A stretch of DNA of 64,000 nt from Rhizobiales bacterium GAS188 (GTDB lineage Bacteria; Pseudomonadota; Alphaproteobacteria; Rhizobiales; Beijerinckiaceae), in NCBI GenBank assembly GCA_900104855.1, contig FNSS01000002.1, forward strand, positions 186,001 to 250,000. The letters are read 5' to 3'. The notes under the pieces were generated by a model, which was given only the letters and a program-made list of their open reading frames with translations, was not told the origin of the DNA and did no database searches. The translations under genes were made by a program, and so were the position numbers. This document shows positions 9,007-17,246 of the stretch, in pieces (the stretch's first letter is position 1; each line of letters begins with the position of its first letter).

Positions 9007-9399
9007 TTATGGCACGAGCACATCCAGGGGCACCCGAAGCGAGTGCGCGATGGTCTTGAGCGTGCTCGACGCGCCGTGCTTCCGGCCGGTTTCGAGCTCG
9101 GCGAGATAAGCCTGGGAGAGGCCGGTCTCGGCCGAAAGCTGGACCTGCGTCAGGCCGCGATGGCGGCGCAGAACCCTGATGGGATTTTCGCCGGCCTCGA
9201 TCGCGGCCCATACCTCGGCAGGCAATGCGATCTCCTTGCCGCGGGAGATCGCGGCGCTGGTGTCAGCGATGATGCGGGCGGTCATCGCATCCTCGGCGGC
9301 TTCGTCGCCGGAGCGTGCGAGAAGGGCCTCGTAGTCGCGTCGCGACAGGACGACGAGATCCTCGCCCTTCTCGGTGTGAATGAATTGCGGCTTGCCCAT
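9007..9399 (-). CDS. HTH antitoxin of RelE-type TA pair
   Basis: 130-aa protein with two parts. The N-terminal ~35 residues (EDLVVLSRRDYEALLARSGDE) resemble the start of Phd/YefM-type antitoxins; the C-terminal part has an Xre helix-turn-helix (LRRHRGLTQVQLSAETGLSQ followed by YLAELETGRKHGASSTLKTIA). It is expected to bind the toxin and repress the operon. It is second in the operon, 12 bp after the toxin stop, the order used by HigBA-type systems. The hybrid Phd-like/HTH architecture is my reading of the sequence. Confidence 0.85.
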   Translation of the reverse strand: MGKPQFIHTEKGEDLVVLSRRDYEALLARSGDEAAEDAMTARIIADTSAAISRGKEIALPAEVWAAIEAGENPIRVLRRHRGLTQVQLSAETGLSQAYLAELETGRKHGASSTLKTIAHSLRVPLDVLVP

Positions 9400-9411
9400 G
9401 CTGGCCTCCTG

Positions 9412-9654
9412 TCAACGGTAGATGTCGCGCCGATGTCCGACGGCTCGGATTTCGATGCTGGTGTCTGTCTCAACGAATATGACGCGATAATCCCCGACGC
9501 GAAGCCGGGCGCCCGGCTGCCCGGTCAAGGATTTCACGTCGCCGGCGCCGGTCTTCGCGAAACGGGCGAGCTTGCTCTCGATTTGCGCCCGCATGTCGCC
9601 TGGAATCTTCCGGAAGCCGCGTCGCGCGGCGAGCGTGTAGGTGATGATCTTCAC
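9412..9654 (-). CDS. RelE/ParE-superfamily toxin
   Basis: 80-aa protein if started at the GTG at 9654 (reading MKIITYTLAARRGFRKIP); a longer reading from 9756 would run through the operator and the virB11-like repeat and is unlikely. It has the RelE fold signature: RKIPGDMRAQIESKLARFA, the LTGQPGARLRVGDYRVIF strand pair, and a basic HRRDIYR C-terminus. RelE-type toxins cut mRNA on the ribosome; ParE types hit gyrase, and the sequence alone does not decide which. It is transcribed ahead of the HTH antitoxin. Confidence 0.87.
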   Translation of the reverse strand: MKIITYTLAARRGFRKIPGDMRAQIESKLARFAKTGAGDVKSLTGQPGARLRVGDYRVIFVETDTSIEIRAVGHRRDIYR

Positions 9655-9660
9655 GGTAGT

Positions 9661-9681
9661 GATATCGCTCAAAGCGATATC
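9661..9681. promoter_or_regulatory. TA operator: 9-bp perfect inverted repeat
   Basis: Arms gatatcgct (9661-9669) and agcgatatc (9673-9681) are perfect complements separated by caa, 6 bp upstream of the toxin GTG on the minus strand. Position and symmetry fit an autoregulatory operator for the HTH antitoxin, probably overlapping the promoter -10 region. Confidence 0.75.
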
Positions 9682-9738
9682 GCCGTCAAGAAGGTATCGA
9701 GGCCCAACCTCTGCGAGAAGACCGCGTGAGTAGCCGAC

Positions 9739-9764
9739 CGAAATCCAGTTCATCAAATACGGGG
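9739..9764 (+). repeat. Direct repeat, right copy (orphan virB11 tail)
   Basis: Second copy of the 26-bp repeat at 8755-8780, 25 of 26 identical. It encodes EIQFIKYGV plus a stop in the frame that would end a VirB11. It marks the right boundary of the inserted toxin-antitoxin segment, or a relic of a second virB11. Confidence 0.85.
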
Positions 9765-9936
9765 TGTGACGGTGATGATTAACCGTAAATCTTCAACGAT
9801 TGCAAGCATCATCCATATTTATTCGGAATCGCATAAGCTTTGTTATGGAACTTGCAAGCCTATTTCCGAAAATAAACGAGTGTCGATAGCGGATACACTG
9901 AAACGAACTGATGCGCAACCAAGAACAGATAGACCT

Positions 9937-9975
9937 ATGAGAAACATCGCGGAATTCCAGATTATCGGCCGGGGT
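9937..9975 (+). pseudogene. Truncated 5' end of ssb
   Basis: ATG at 9937 followed by codons for RNIAEFQIIGRG, identical over 12 residues to the start of the intact ssb (start at 20230, minus), then unrelated sequence and a stop. Shortly after, a gctgaggcggaagccgaggc stretch resembles the acidic EAE-type end of an SSB tail, so the gene may have lost its middle. It is a relic, with no function expected. Confidence 0.75.
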
Positions 9976-10016
9976 CGGCAACCTCAAAAGGCTAGGGTGT
10001 CATAGCTGAGGCGGAA

Positions 10017-10070
10017 GCCGAGGCCGGGTGCGGAGTGGTCGGGGTGCGCGGTGCGCGGCCTCGGCGTTTT
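10017..10070 (+). terminator. Hairpin plus T run
   Basis: Arms gccgaggcc (10017-10025) and ggcctcggc (10057-10065) are perfect 9-bp complements; gTTTT follows. The loop is long (31 nt) and itself GC-rich. It is a plausible intrinsic terminator after the virB/ssb-relic region on the plus strand. Confidence 0.5.
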
Positions 10071-10235
10071 GAAGGACACCAAGCCATGACGAAAGACGAG
10101 CGAACGAGATGGTTGTCATTTGCCATCATAATCGAGCCCAGCTCGCCAGCGTTCTCGTTACATTGCCGCGCCCACCAATACACGCGACACCCCCGCGCCA
10201 CCTAACCCGACTGGACGCCGGCACGGCTGACCCCT

Positions 10236-10256
10236 ATATGACCAAGGTAGTCATAT
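10236..10256. promoter_or_regulatory. Operator candidate of Phd/VapC pair
   Basis: Arms atatgac (10236-10242) and gtcatat (10250-10256) form a 7-bp perfect inverted repeat with a 7-nt spacer, 17 bp upstream of the antitoxin ATG at 10274. Phd-type antitoxins bind such palindromes to autoregulate. The AT-rich core could also hold the -10 element. Confidence 0.65.
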
Positions 10257-10273
10257 CGGGAGATAAAGCCGCC

Positions 10274-10516
10274 ATGCGTGAGATCCAGCTGAAGGACGCC
10301 AAAGCGACGCTCTCCGCCGTGATCGACGATGCGCTACAGGGCGAGGAATTCGCGATCACCCGGCATGGACGCAAGGAGGCCGTCGTGATTTCCTGGGCGA
10401 CTTGGGAGCGCCTGTCGAACATTCCGAGCTTTGGGCGTCTACTTGCGTCCTCGCCTCTCGAGGAGGGCGACATTCCCGAGCGGGACCGCACCCCGCTGCG
10501 GGAAGCCGATCTTTGA
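10274..10516 (+). CDS. Phd/YefM-family antitoxin
   Basis: 80-aa antitoxin beginning MREIQLKDAKATLSAVID. The first ~50 residues fit the Phd/YefM DNA-binding fold (LKDAKATLSAVIDDAL, FAITRHGRKEAVVISWATWERL); the C-terminal 30 residues are acidic and likely wrap the toxin. The ATG at 10274 was chosen because it places the operator just upstream and matches the family N-terminus; the frame is open further 5' but without homology. It overlaps the toxin start by 4 bp. Confidence 0.88.
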   Translation: MREIQLKDAKATLSAVIDDALQGEEFAITRHGRKEAVVISWATWERLSNIPSFGRLLASSPLEEGDIPERDRTPLREADL

Positions 10517-10977
10517 CTTATCTTCTCGACACGAATGTGATCTCAGCGGTCGCGCCGACGAAGAAGGAACGTCCGGCCGCTCTGGCCGAGTGGCTCGATA
10601 AAGCCTCGAATGGTCTCTATCTCTCGGTCGTGACGGCCGCCGAGATCAGAGACGGCATCGCCAAGGCGATACGCGATGGCGCGCCGCGGAAGGCTGCGGC
10701 CTTGCAGGCGTGGTGGGATACCGTCGAGCATCTCTACGGCGGCCGGATTCTGGCGTTCGATCTGCGTACGGCGACGATCGCTGGCAAGCTGATGGATGTG
10801 GCGAGAGGCGCCGGACAGGCGCCGGGCTTCGCCGACGTCGCGATCGCAGCGACAGCTGAAGCCCATGGCCTCACCATTCTGACCCGCAACAGCAAGCACT
10901 TCAAACCGTTCCGCGGCTCGGTACTCAATCCGTTCGAAGCGCTTCCGCCCCTGCCCGGCGGAGCACAACGTCGATAG
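10513..10977 (+). CDS. VapC/FitB-type PIN-domain toxin
   Basis: 154-aa PIN ribonuclease. TTG start at 10513 overlaps the antitoxin stop, giving the family N-terminus TYLLDTNVISAV. The acidic catalytic residues are visible: Asp in LLDTNVIS, Glu in VTAAEIRDGI, Asp in GFADVAIAATA, with the TRNSKHF motif near the end. VapC toxins usually cleave tRNA or rRNA; the antitoxin inhibits until degraded. The TA pair probably stabilises the conjugative element. Confidence 0.92.
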   Translation: MTYLLDTNVISAVAPTKKERPAALAEWLDKASNGLYLSVVTAAEIRDGIAKAIRDGAPRKAAALQAWWDTVEHLYGGRILAFDLRTATIAGKLMDVARGAGQAPGFADVAIAATAEAHGLTILTRNSKHFKPFRGSVLNPFEALPPLPGGAQRR

Positions 10978-11107
10978 GGCGCGGCGAAACGGCCCCTCCC
11001 CTGTGCTACGCCCCAGCGCCAGCCGAGCTCTCAGACCCCAAAATGATTCTGGGCTGACCACGCCCCTCACAAGACGGGCCAACAATATCAGCATGGGGCC
11101 AACGTCA

Positions 11108-14100
11108 TCACGGCTTCAGCCTCGACCCATGGCTCTGCCGCGCCGACAGGCGCTGGCTTTCGACGGCACGCAGAATCTGGCGCTCAGCGCTGCGCGCGGC
11201 CGCATAGAGCCTGGTCGCCGCATCGAGCGCGGCCTGCTGCGCCTTCGGCACGGAGGCGTGCTCGAACGATTTGCCCGCCGCGGCGACCCGCACCAAGGCG
11301 CGGGCGCCGTCCTCGCCAAACCGAGCTTCGATGGTCTTCCGGAACGTGTCGATCTCGCGTTTCGTCTCGGGCTCGGCGGAGAGTGCTTTGAAGGCGTCGG
11401 CACGGGCCTGGTCGGTCTTGGCGGCTGCGACGATGCCGAGCGCAGCGACGGCCTGCTCCGACAAATTCGGAATGGCGGTGCGATCGGCCTTGAGCTGCGC
11501 CTCGACGCTGGCGCGATAGCCTTGCGCCGCCTGAGCCTCGGCCTCGGACGTGCGGGTGAGGCTCGGCCCGATCGCGGCGGCGGCTCGCGTTGCCGCCTGG
11601 CGTTCGGCTCGCGCCGTCCCACCAGCGAACAGGCCCTCGCGGCCCCTGAGCTCGCCCAGCAGGCTCAGGTCCGTCGACAGGCGGCGTGCGGCGCTTGTCG
11701 CGCCGTCACGCGACACGAGATCGCTCAGGCGCGCAGTGGCGGCTTTCGGATCGCGATAGGCGGTCTCGAGATACACCGCCCTCGCCTCCTGCTCACGCCG
11801 CACGCGGACGTCGGCCGACACCACCGACGCAAGGCTCTTGGCGTCGACCCCGCGCCCAAGGCTGTCCCGAACTTGGCTGTCCCGGCCTTGCGTCTCGAAA
11901 GCAGGGATAAGCACACCGGGCCCGGCCGTCCGCGCCAACGAAGCTGCGGTTTCCGGAGGCGCCATCGCGGCCTGCGCGGGCGCCGGCGCCACACGGGGAG
12001 CTTCGACACTCGGCGGCTCGTGTGCCCTGCGTATCGAAACGGGTTCCTGCGCCTCCCCAGAAGATTTCGCGACAGATGTCTCGACCGAGAGCGGCGACAG
12101 GAGCGAACTCGAAGTCGTGTCCTGCGCCGCAGGCCGGACGGACGTTCCGTCCTCACGGGCGGCCCCGGGCTCCGCCCGGACACCTGCGAATCGCTCGCCC
12201 TGTCGCTCCACGGACCCTCTCGCCATGGCGACCGTCTCCTTCTCGCGGAGCTTCGTTATCTGCTCACGCGTCAGCTCGTCTCGCGTCGCATAGGCGACCG
12301 ACGCGGACTTGATCTCGCTGCGCCCGATCTGCCGCGCCAGCTGGCGGATATCGCGCGCCGTCTCGACGGCCACGAACACCTTGACGCTCTCGCGCTGGCG
12401 TGTCAGCGCCACATAGGATGAGGCCGCCCGCCAATGGCGAGTGTGCAGCAGATAAGTGTGATCGAGCGTCTTGCCCTGGCCCTTGTAGATCGTGCCCGCA
12501 TAGCCGTGCCGGAATCCCGTGAACTCGGAGGCGGACCAGTCGACGCGCCGCCCCTCGCGGCCGGCCGGCGCATCGAGCCTCGCGCTGATGCGGCCCGTCT
12601 CGCGCTCGATGCCGGTGATCACGCCGGCATTGCCGTTGTAGATCCCCGCGCCTTTCAGGGTGTCGGTGAACTGCACCCGGTCCCCGACCGCGAACGCCGC
12701 CCGCCCGTGCTTGGTCGTGAAGATATGGTCGGCGCCGAGCTCGCCGCGTTCGCGCCTGACTTGGCGCAGACTCCGATTGAGCACGTCCACATCCTTGTTG
12801 GTGTAGGCGAACACAAAGCGCGAGGCCGCAGGATCGGTCGCCGTGTCCTTGGTCCATTGCTCGACGAGCTTAAGGTGAGTCTCGTCCTGCCGGTTCGTCC
12901 AGATGATGGCCTTGTTGCGCGCGAAGGCACGCAGCGCCTCCTCGAACCGCCCCTCGGACAGATCGCGCGCCGCATCGCGCTGCCAGTCGACGCGCTGGCG
13001 CCTCACCTGCTTGATCTCGACGGAGCCGTGCGCCTTCTTCAACTCGGTGAACAGGCCACCGCGCTCGATCGAGGCGAGCTGCCGATCATCGCCCGCCGCC
13101 ACCACCTTGGCGCCCGCGAGCTTTGCTTCGCGCAGCAGCTCGCCAGTTACCTTGGCGTCGAGCATCGCCGCCTCGTCAAGAACCACCAGCGTCCGCCGGT
13201 CCCAGATCACATGGCCGTTCTTCAACCGGAACAGTTCCGCATGAACCGTCGACGATCGCGCGAACCTGTCATGCTTCAGATCCTGCGCCACAGCGTTCGT
13301 CGGCGCGAGGCCGACGACCTTGTAGCCGGCCGCCTCATGCGCATCGCGGATGGCGCCAAGCGCGAAGCTCTTGCCCGTGCCGGCACGGCCCTCGATGATC
13401 TTCAGACCGCCGCCGCCGGTCGCATGCTCGAACGCTGCGCGCTGATCCGGGCGCAGCGCCGCGGAGGAAGGAGCCGCCTCGCGCGCCGCATGCCCGATGT
13501 CCCGATGCGCGCCGGCCGCGACCCGCGCGCCATCGGCCAACGCTTCCCTCTCCTGCGCACGAACGGCACGCGTCGTGAACCGCCCGGCGATCTCACCCGT
13601 CTCGCGATCGTGCAGGGACAAGAGGTCCTTATGCTGAAGCACCTTCGCCCTGACTTCACGCAACTCCGCGTCCTCGCCAATGTGCTTGGCGAGATGCCGG
13701 TCGAGATCCCGTTCCGTGAAGGTCGCACTGTTGCGGGTCATGACGGCGAGCACCTGATCCGGATCTCGCGCCGCCGCGGCATTCGCGCGCGCGATCTCGT
13801 CTGCTCGCGCATTCGCCTCCGCGTCCGGCGCCCGCATCCGCACTGGCCCGATATGCTCCTGCGGGACAGCGCTCATCGCATCCACCCGGATATCGAGCCC
13901 ATGCTCGACAAAGTAGCGGTTCTGATGATCGCGCCAGGTCGCACCCCACGCCTCAGCCTCTGTCACGACGGCGCGACCCTTGCCTTGGCGCAATACGGGA
14001 TCGAGATCGCGCGCCTTCTTCGCCGCAAACCCATTGCCATCAAGGCGCCGCGTGGTGATCAACAGATGCGCGTGATGGTTCGCCCGCTCGCTCTCGCTCT

Positions 14101-14509
14101 CCGCCCCATGCGGCGCGTGCACATCGAACTGCACCGCGAGCCCCTTGGACACAAAATGCTCGAGCGCAAAGCTCCGCGTGAGCTCCACCCGGTCCTCATG
14201 TCCGAGCTCGCTATTCGCCGGCAACGCCAGCACGATCTCGCGCGCCACCTGCGCGTCGCGGCGTTTCTCGGCGGCTTCGGCCGCGTTCCACAGCGCCGCG
14301 CTCTCGAGGAAGGCCTTAGGCGCACCCTCCGGCAAGAGCACTTCGTGGTGGTCCGGAGGGTCGCGATGCGCAAAGTAGAACACCTCGCCGGTGCGCTGCG
14401 CCTCGATCTTGTCGCGCCCGTTATAGGCAGCCGAGCGCACGGCACTACCACCTGAGGCACGCGAGATGTAGCGGGCGCGGGCAAAGGCGATGGCCATCCG
14501 GGACATCAT
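11108..14509 (-). CDS. traA: TraA conjugative relaxase/helicase (MOBQ type)
   Basis: 1133-aa protein starting at the ATGATG at 14509, which has a good ribosome site (ggagg). The N-terminal relaxase (about 1-240) carries the likely nicking tyrosine in SAAYNGRD (about Tyr29) and the metal-binding NHHAHLLIT motif (about 145-152). A RecD-like helicase follows, with Walker A EGRAGTGKS (about 373-381), VVLDEAAML and GDDRQLASIERGG, and the UvrD/RecD C-terminal motif GYAGTIYKGQGKTLDHTYLL. The last ~250 residues are helical and less conserved. It nicks oriT, becomes covalently linked to the strand and unwinds it for TraG. The gene is convergent with vapC and divergent from traD. Confidence 0.95.
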   Translation of the reverse strand: MMSRMAIAFARARYISRASGGSAVRSAAYNGRDKIEAQRTGEVFYFAHRDPPDHHEVLLPEGAPKAFLESAALWNAAEAAEKRRDAQVAREIVLALPANSELGHEDRVELTRSFALEHFVSKGLAVQFDVHAPHGAESESERANHHAHLLITTRRLDGNGFAAKKARDLDPVLRQGKGRAVVTEAEAWGATWRDHQNRYFVEHGLDIRVDAMSAVPQEHIGPVRMRAPDAEANARADEIARANAAAARDPDQVLAVMTRNSATFTERDLDRHLAKHIGEDAELREVRAKVLQHKDLLSLHDRETGEIAGRFTTRAVRAQEREALADGARVAAGAHRDIGHAAREAAPSSAALRPDQRAAFEHATGGGGLKIIEGRAGTGKSFALGAIRDAHEAAGYKVVGLAPTNAVAQDLKHDRFARSSTVHAELFRLKNGHVIWDRRTLVVLDEAAMLDAKVTGELLREAKLAGAKVVAAGDDRQLASIERGGLFTELKKAHGSVEIKQVRRQRVDWQRDAARDLSEGRFEEALRAFARNKAIIWTNRQDETHLKLVEQWTKDTATDPAASRFVFAYTNKDVDVLNRSLRQVRRERGELGADHIFTTKHGRAAFAVGDRVQFTDTLKGAGIYNGNAGVITGIERETGRISARLDAPAGREGRRVDWSASEFTGFRHGYAGTIYKGQGKTLDHTYLLHTRHWRAASSYVALTRQRESVKVFVAVETARDIRQLARQIGRSEIKSASVAYATRDELTREQITKLREKETVAMARGSVERQGERFAGVRAEPGAAREDGTSVRPAAQDTTSSSLLSPLSVETSVAKSSGEAQEPVSIRRAHEPPSVEAPRVAPAPAQAAMAPPETAASLARTAGPGVLIPAFETQGRDSQVRDSLGRGVDAKSLASVVSADVRVRREQEARAVYLETAYRDPKAATARLSDLVSRDGATSAARRLSTDLSLLGELRGREGLFAGGTARAERQAATRAAAAIGPSLTRTSEAEAQAAQGYRASVEAQLKADRTAIPNLSEQAVAALGIVAAAKTDQARADAFKALSAEPETKREIDTFRKTIEARFGEDGARALVRVAAAGKSFEHASVPKAQQAALDAATRLYAAARSAERQILRAVESQRLSARQSHGSRLKP

Positions 14510-14677
14510 GCCGCGCCTCCAGTACCCGCGCAAGCAGCATTCGACAGAATGCATATTGCGTCTGCACATGCGTTTCGAACCCGCTCCGCGGTCAGCCGTC
14601 GAGCCTGCGCTTTGCCGAGAAACGATCTTGACCCGCCCGCCAAGGATTGTTAACCGGCAACTAACAAGGAGGACACC
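14510..14677. other. Divergent traA/traD intergenic region, candidate oriT
   Basis: 168 bp between divergent traA and traD. In Ti and other repABC plasmids oriT lies in this gap, so it is the prime candidate here. I see an inverted repeat ttgtta/taacaa (14647-14652 and 14662-14667) and the internal palindrome aatgcatatt-like segment near 14548-14557, but no recognised nic consensus. It must also hold both promoters. Confidence 0.45.
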
Positions 14678-15181
14678 ATGGCGCGCACGTCGCTCGCCGA
14701 GCGCATGAGCCGGCTCGGGCAGCAGAAGGCACGGATCGCCGAGCAGGAAGCTCGCATCAAGACCGATGAGCGCAAAGCTCGTACCCGCCGCCTGATCGAA
14801 GCCGGCGGTCTCGTCGAAAAGGCCGGCCTCCTCCATCTCGACGCCAACGCTCTCTATGGCGCGCTTCTGTCGCTATCGTCGAGCGCCAAGAATACGGCGC
14901 GCGTCACCGAATGGGCGAAAGCTGGCGGCCATGTCTTCGATCGCGAGGCCAAGGCGCGCGATGCCGGAAGGGAGCCGCTGACCGTCACCTTCGCCGGCGC
15001 GCTACCCACGACCTTCACCACGCGCCTGCGCGGGGCGGGCTTGCGCTGGAACAAGGTCCTGCAGCATTGGGAAGGACTTGCCGAGCACGCGGTCGTTGCC
15101 GCGCTTGCCGACGAGCATGGCGGCACGGTCCATCGCGTGCGTCCGCCTGGCGAGCGGGAGAAGATAGCAGCCGCTGAGTGA
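14678..15181 (+). CDS. traD: TraD-like conjugal transfer protein with C-terminal extension
   Basis: 167-aa protein. Residues 1-75 match the rhizobial TraC/TraD accessory family: a charged coiled-coil-like start (RMSRLGQQKARIAEQEARIK) and the motif LIEAGGLVEKAGL with ALYGALLSL. These proteins are thought to aid relaxosome formation at oriT. The C-terminal ~90 residues (PLTVTFAGALPTTFTTRL, GLRWNKVLQHWEG) are absent from the short Ti-plasmid TraD and look like a separate small DNA-binding module. Strong ribosome site aaggagg. traG follows 10 bp later. Confidence 0.82.
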   Translation: MARTSLAERMSRLGQQKARIAEQEARIKTDERKARTRRLIEAGGLVEKAGLLHLDANALYGALLSLSSSAKNTARVTEWAKAGGHVFDREAKARDAGREPLTVTFAGALPTTFTTRLRGAGLRWNKVLQHWEGLAEHAVVAALADEHGGTVHRVRPPGEREKIAAAE

Positions 15182-15191
15182 CGCCCGCCCG

Positions 15192-17237
15192 ATGCTCCTG
15201 AACACCATCGTCCACGATCTCCACCGCACCTGCCTTCGGCTCGTCGTCGCGATTGCCCCACTGGTCATCTGGTATCCGGCCTGGGGCATGGCCGACGATC
15301 TATGGCGCTCCCTGCTGATCTCGATGCAAGAGAGCGGCATCGCGCCCGGTGCCGCATCGTATCGCCTCGCCTATGGGGCCTGGCCGACGGCTGCCCTCTT
15401 CGGGCCGGCGCTCGTGATGGCGTTGATCCTTGGCCTGCGCCGCTTCGGTGCCGCCCTCCCCATGACCGCGATCGCCGCCGTCACCGGCATGGCGGCAGCG
15501 ACGCTGCTGACGGGTTGGCATGAGGGCGCTCGCCTCCTCGGCCTTCGGCCGGCCTACTCGTGGATCAACATCCTGCGCGTCGCCAATTTCAATATCGGCT
15601 TCGCCTCCGCGCTCGGTTTCCTCGCGACCTGCATCGGCATTCGCGTCCTGCGCGGCCAGCCGCTGCGTGCACATGGCGTGAAGCCCTTGCAACGCGCCAA
15701 GACCGACACCTTCGGGCACGCCGCCTGGATGCCGGTCAAGGAGGCATCCGTCCTGTTCGATGCGTCGCGCGAGCAGCTCGGCGGCGTCGTGGTCGGCGAG
15801 GCCTACCGGGTCGACCAGGATCCTGGCGCTGTGCGCCGTGCCTTCGATCCTCGCAACCGTGCCACCTGGGGCAAGGGCGGCAAGGCACCGCTCCTCGTAT
15901 TCGATCTCGGCTGGGGCGGCACTCACGGTCTCGTCTTCGCCGGCTCCGGCTCCTACAAGACCGTCTCGACCTGCGTGCCGACGCTTCTCACCTATCGCGG
16001 ACCGACCGTCACCCTCGACCCCTCCTCGGAGCTCGCGCCGATGCTGACGCCGGCGCGCACCGCCATGGGCCGTCGCGTCATCTCGATTGATCCTGCAAGC
16101 CGCGAGGGCAGCTTCAATGCCCTCGACTGGCTCGATCCTTCGTCCGCACTGATCCATGGCGATGTGCGTGCCGTCGTCGATTGGATCTGCGGCGAGAAGC
16201 CGGCGGCGACCAGCTCGTCCCAAAATACCGGAAAGGCCTTCTTCGAAGGCCGCGGCAAGGCCATGGTCGAGGCGCTGCTGTCCGATATCGTCCTCGATCC
16301 CGAGCTTCAACCCGGCAAGCGCAACCTGGTGACGCTCGCCGCCCGCCTCGCCCTCCCCGAGGACGGCATGCGCGAAGAGCTCGACCGCATCCACGAGCAC
16401 TCGCAATCTCCGCGCGCCCGACATCTCGCCGGCCAGCTCATGCAGCTCGTCGCCGAGACCTTCTCCGGCGTCTATGGCAGCATGAGCGAACAGACCGAAT
16501 GGCTCGCCAATCCGGGCTATGCCGCGCTCGTCTCCGGAAGCAGCTTCACCACCGCCGATCTCGTCGCCGGCGACATCGATCTCTTCATCAATATTCCCAT
16601 GAAGGTGCTCGAGGCGACGCCGGCGCTCGCCCGCGTCGTCGTCGGCGCGCTCCTCAACGCCGTTTATGAAGCCGACGGTCATCTGCCCGGAGGCCGCGTC
16701 GTCTTCCTCCTCGACGAGGTCGCGCGCCTCGGCTTCATGTCCTCGCTGGCGCGTGCCCGGGACGCCGGCCGCAAATACGGCATCACCCTGGTCATGCTCT
16801 ATCAGTCCGAAGGCCAGCTGCGCGAGCAATGGGGCGAGGGCGGCAAGGCGTCCTGGTTCGAATCCGCCTCCTGGCGGGCCTATGCCGCCATCGGCTCGCT
16901 CGAACAGGCCCGCGCCGTCTCCGAAGCCTGCGGCGAGCATGGCGTGATCTTGAGTTCGCAGAGCACCAATCGTGGCAATAGCGCGAGGCTGCTCGAGACC
17001 GGCACCGCCACCTCGGGCGTCTCGGAGCAGCTATCGGAGCGCGGCCGTCGCCTCGCGACGGTCTCAGAGATCCTGGCCGACACACGTGCCGACGAGCAGT
17101 TCGTGTTCGTGCACGGCCGCAAGCCTCTGCGCTGCGGCCGCGCCATCTACTTCCGCCGCCCGGAGATGGTGAGCCTGGTCGCTGCCAACCGCTTCGCGCC
17201 CCGGTCAAGGCCGAGCTCGTCAACCAGGACCTCGTGA
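15192..17237 (+). CDS. traG: TraG/VirD4 type IV coupling protein
   Basis: 681-aa inner-membrane ATPase that hands the relaxosome to the VirB channel. Four hydrophobic segments lie in the first ~155 residues; the nucleotide-binding domain follows, with Walker A in FAGSGSYKTVS (about 249-259), ISIDPASREGSFNALDW, the EGRGKAMVEALL segment, and Walker B VVFLLDEVARLGFM. QSEGQLREQWGEGGKASWFE matches the TraG family. It is the middle gene of the traD-traG-AAA operon and works with the VirB genes at the left of the window. Confidence 0.95.
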   Translation: MLLNTIVHDLHRTCLRLVVAIAPLVIWYPAWGMADDLWRSLLISMQESGIAPGAASYRLAYGAWPTAALFGPALVMALILGLRRFGAALPMTAIAAVTGMAAATLLTGWHEGARLLGLRPAYSWINILRVANFNIGFASALGFLATCIGIRVLRGQPLRAHGVKPLQRAKTDTFGHAAWMPVKEASVLFDASREQLGGVVVGEAYRVDQDPGAVRRAFDPRNRATWGKGGKAPLLVFDLGWGGTHGLVFAGSGSYKTVSTCVPTLLTYRGPTVTLDPSSELAPMLTPARTAMGRRVISIDPASREGSFNALDWLDPSSALIHGDVRAVVDWICGEKPAATSSSQNTGKAFFEGRGKAMVEALLSDIVLDPELQPGKRNLVTLAARLALPEDGMREELDRIHEHSQSPRARHLAGQLMQLVAETFSGVYGSMSEQTEWLANPGYAALVSGSSFTTADLVAGDIDLFINIPMKVLEATPALARVVVGALLNAVYEADGHLPGGRVVFLLDEVARLGFMSSLARARDAGRKYGITLVMLYQSEGQLREQWGEGGKASWFESASWRAYAAIGSLEQARAVSEACGEHGVILSSQSTNRGNSARLLETGTATSGVSEQLSERGRRLATVSEILADTRADEQFVFVHGRKPLRCGRAIYFRRPEMVSLVAANRFAPRSRPSSSTRTS

Positions 17238-17246
17238 AGACAAGGG

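Noticed and set aside
8791-9729. Plus-strand 312-codon frame beginning with an ATG overlapping the virB11 stop.
   Set aside because: Most of it is the antisense of the RelE/HTH pair, whose proteins are clearly recognisable; no homology for the plus frame.
12434-14455. Plus-strand 673-codon frame opposite traA.
   Set aside because: Antisense shadow; traA has firm relaxase and helicase motifs.
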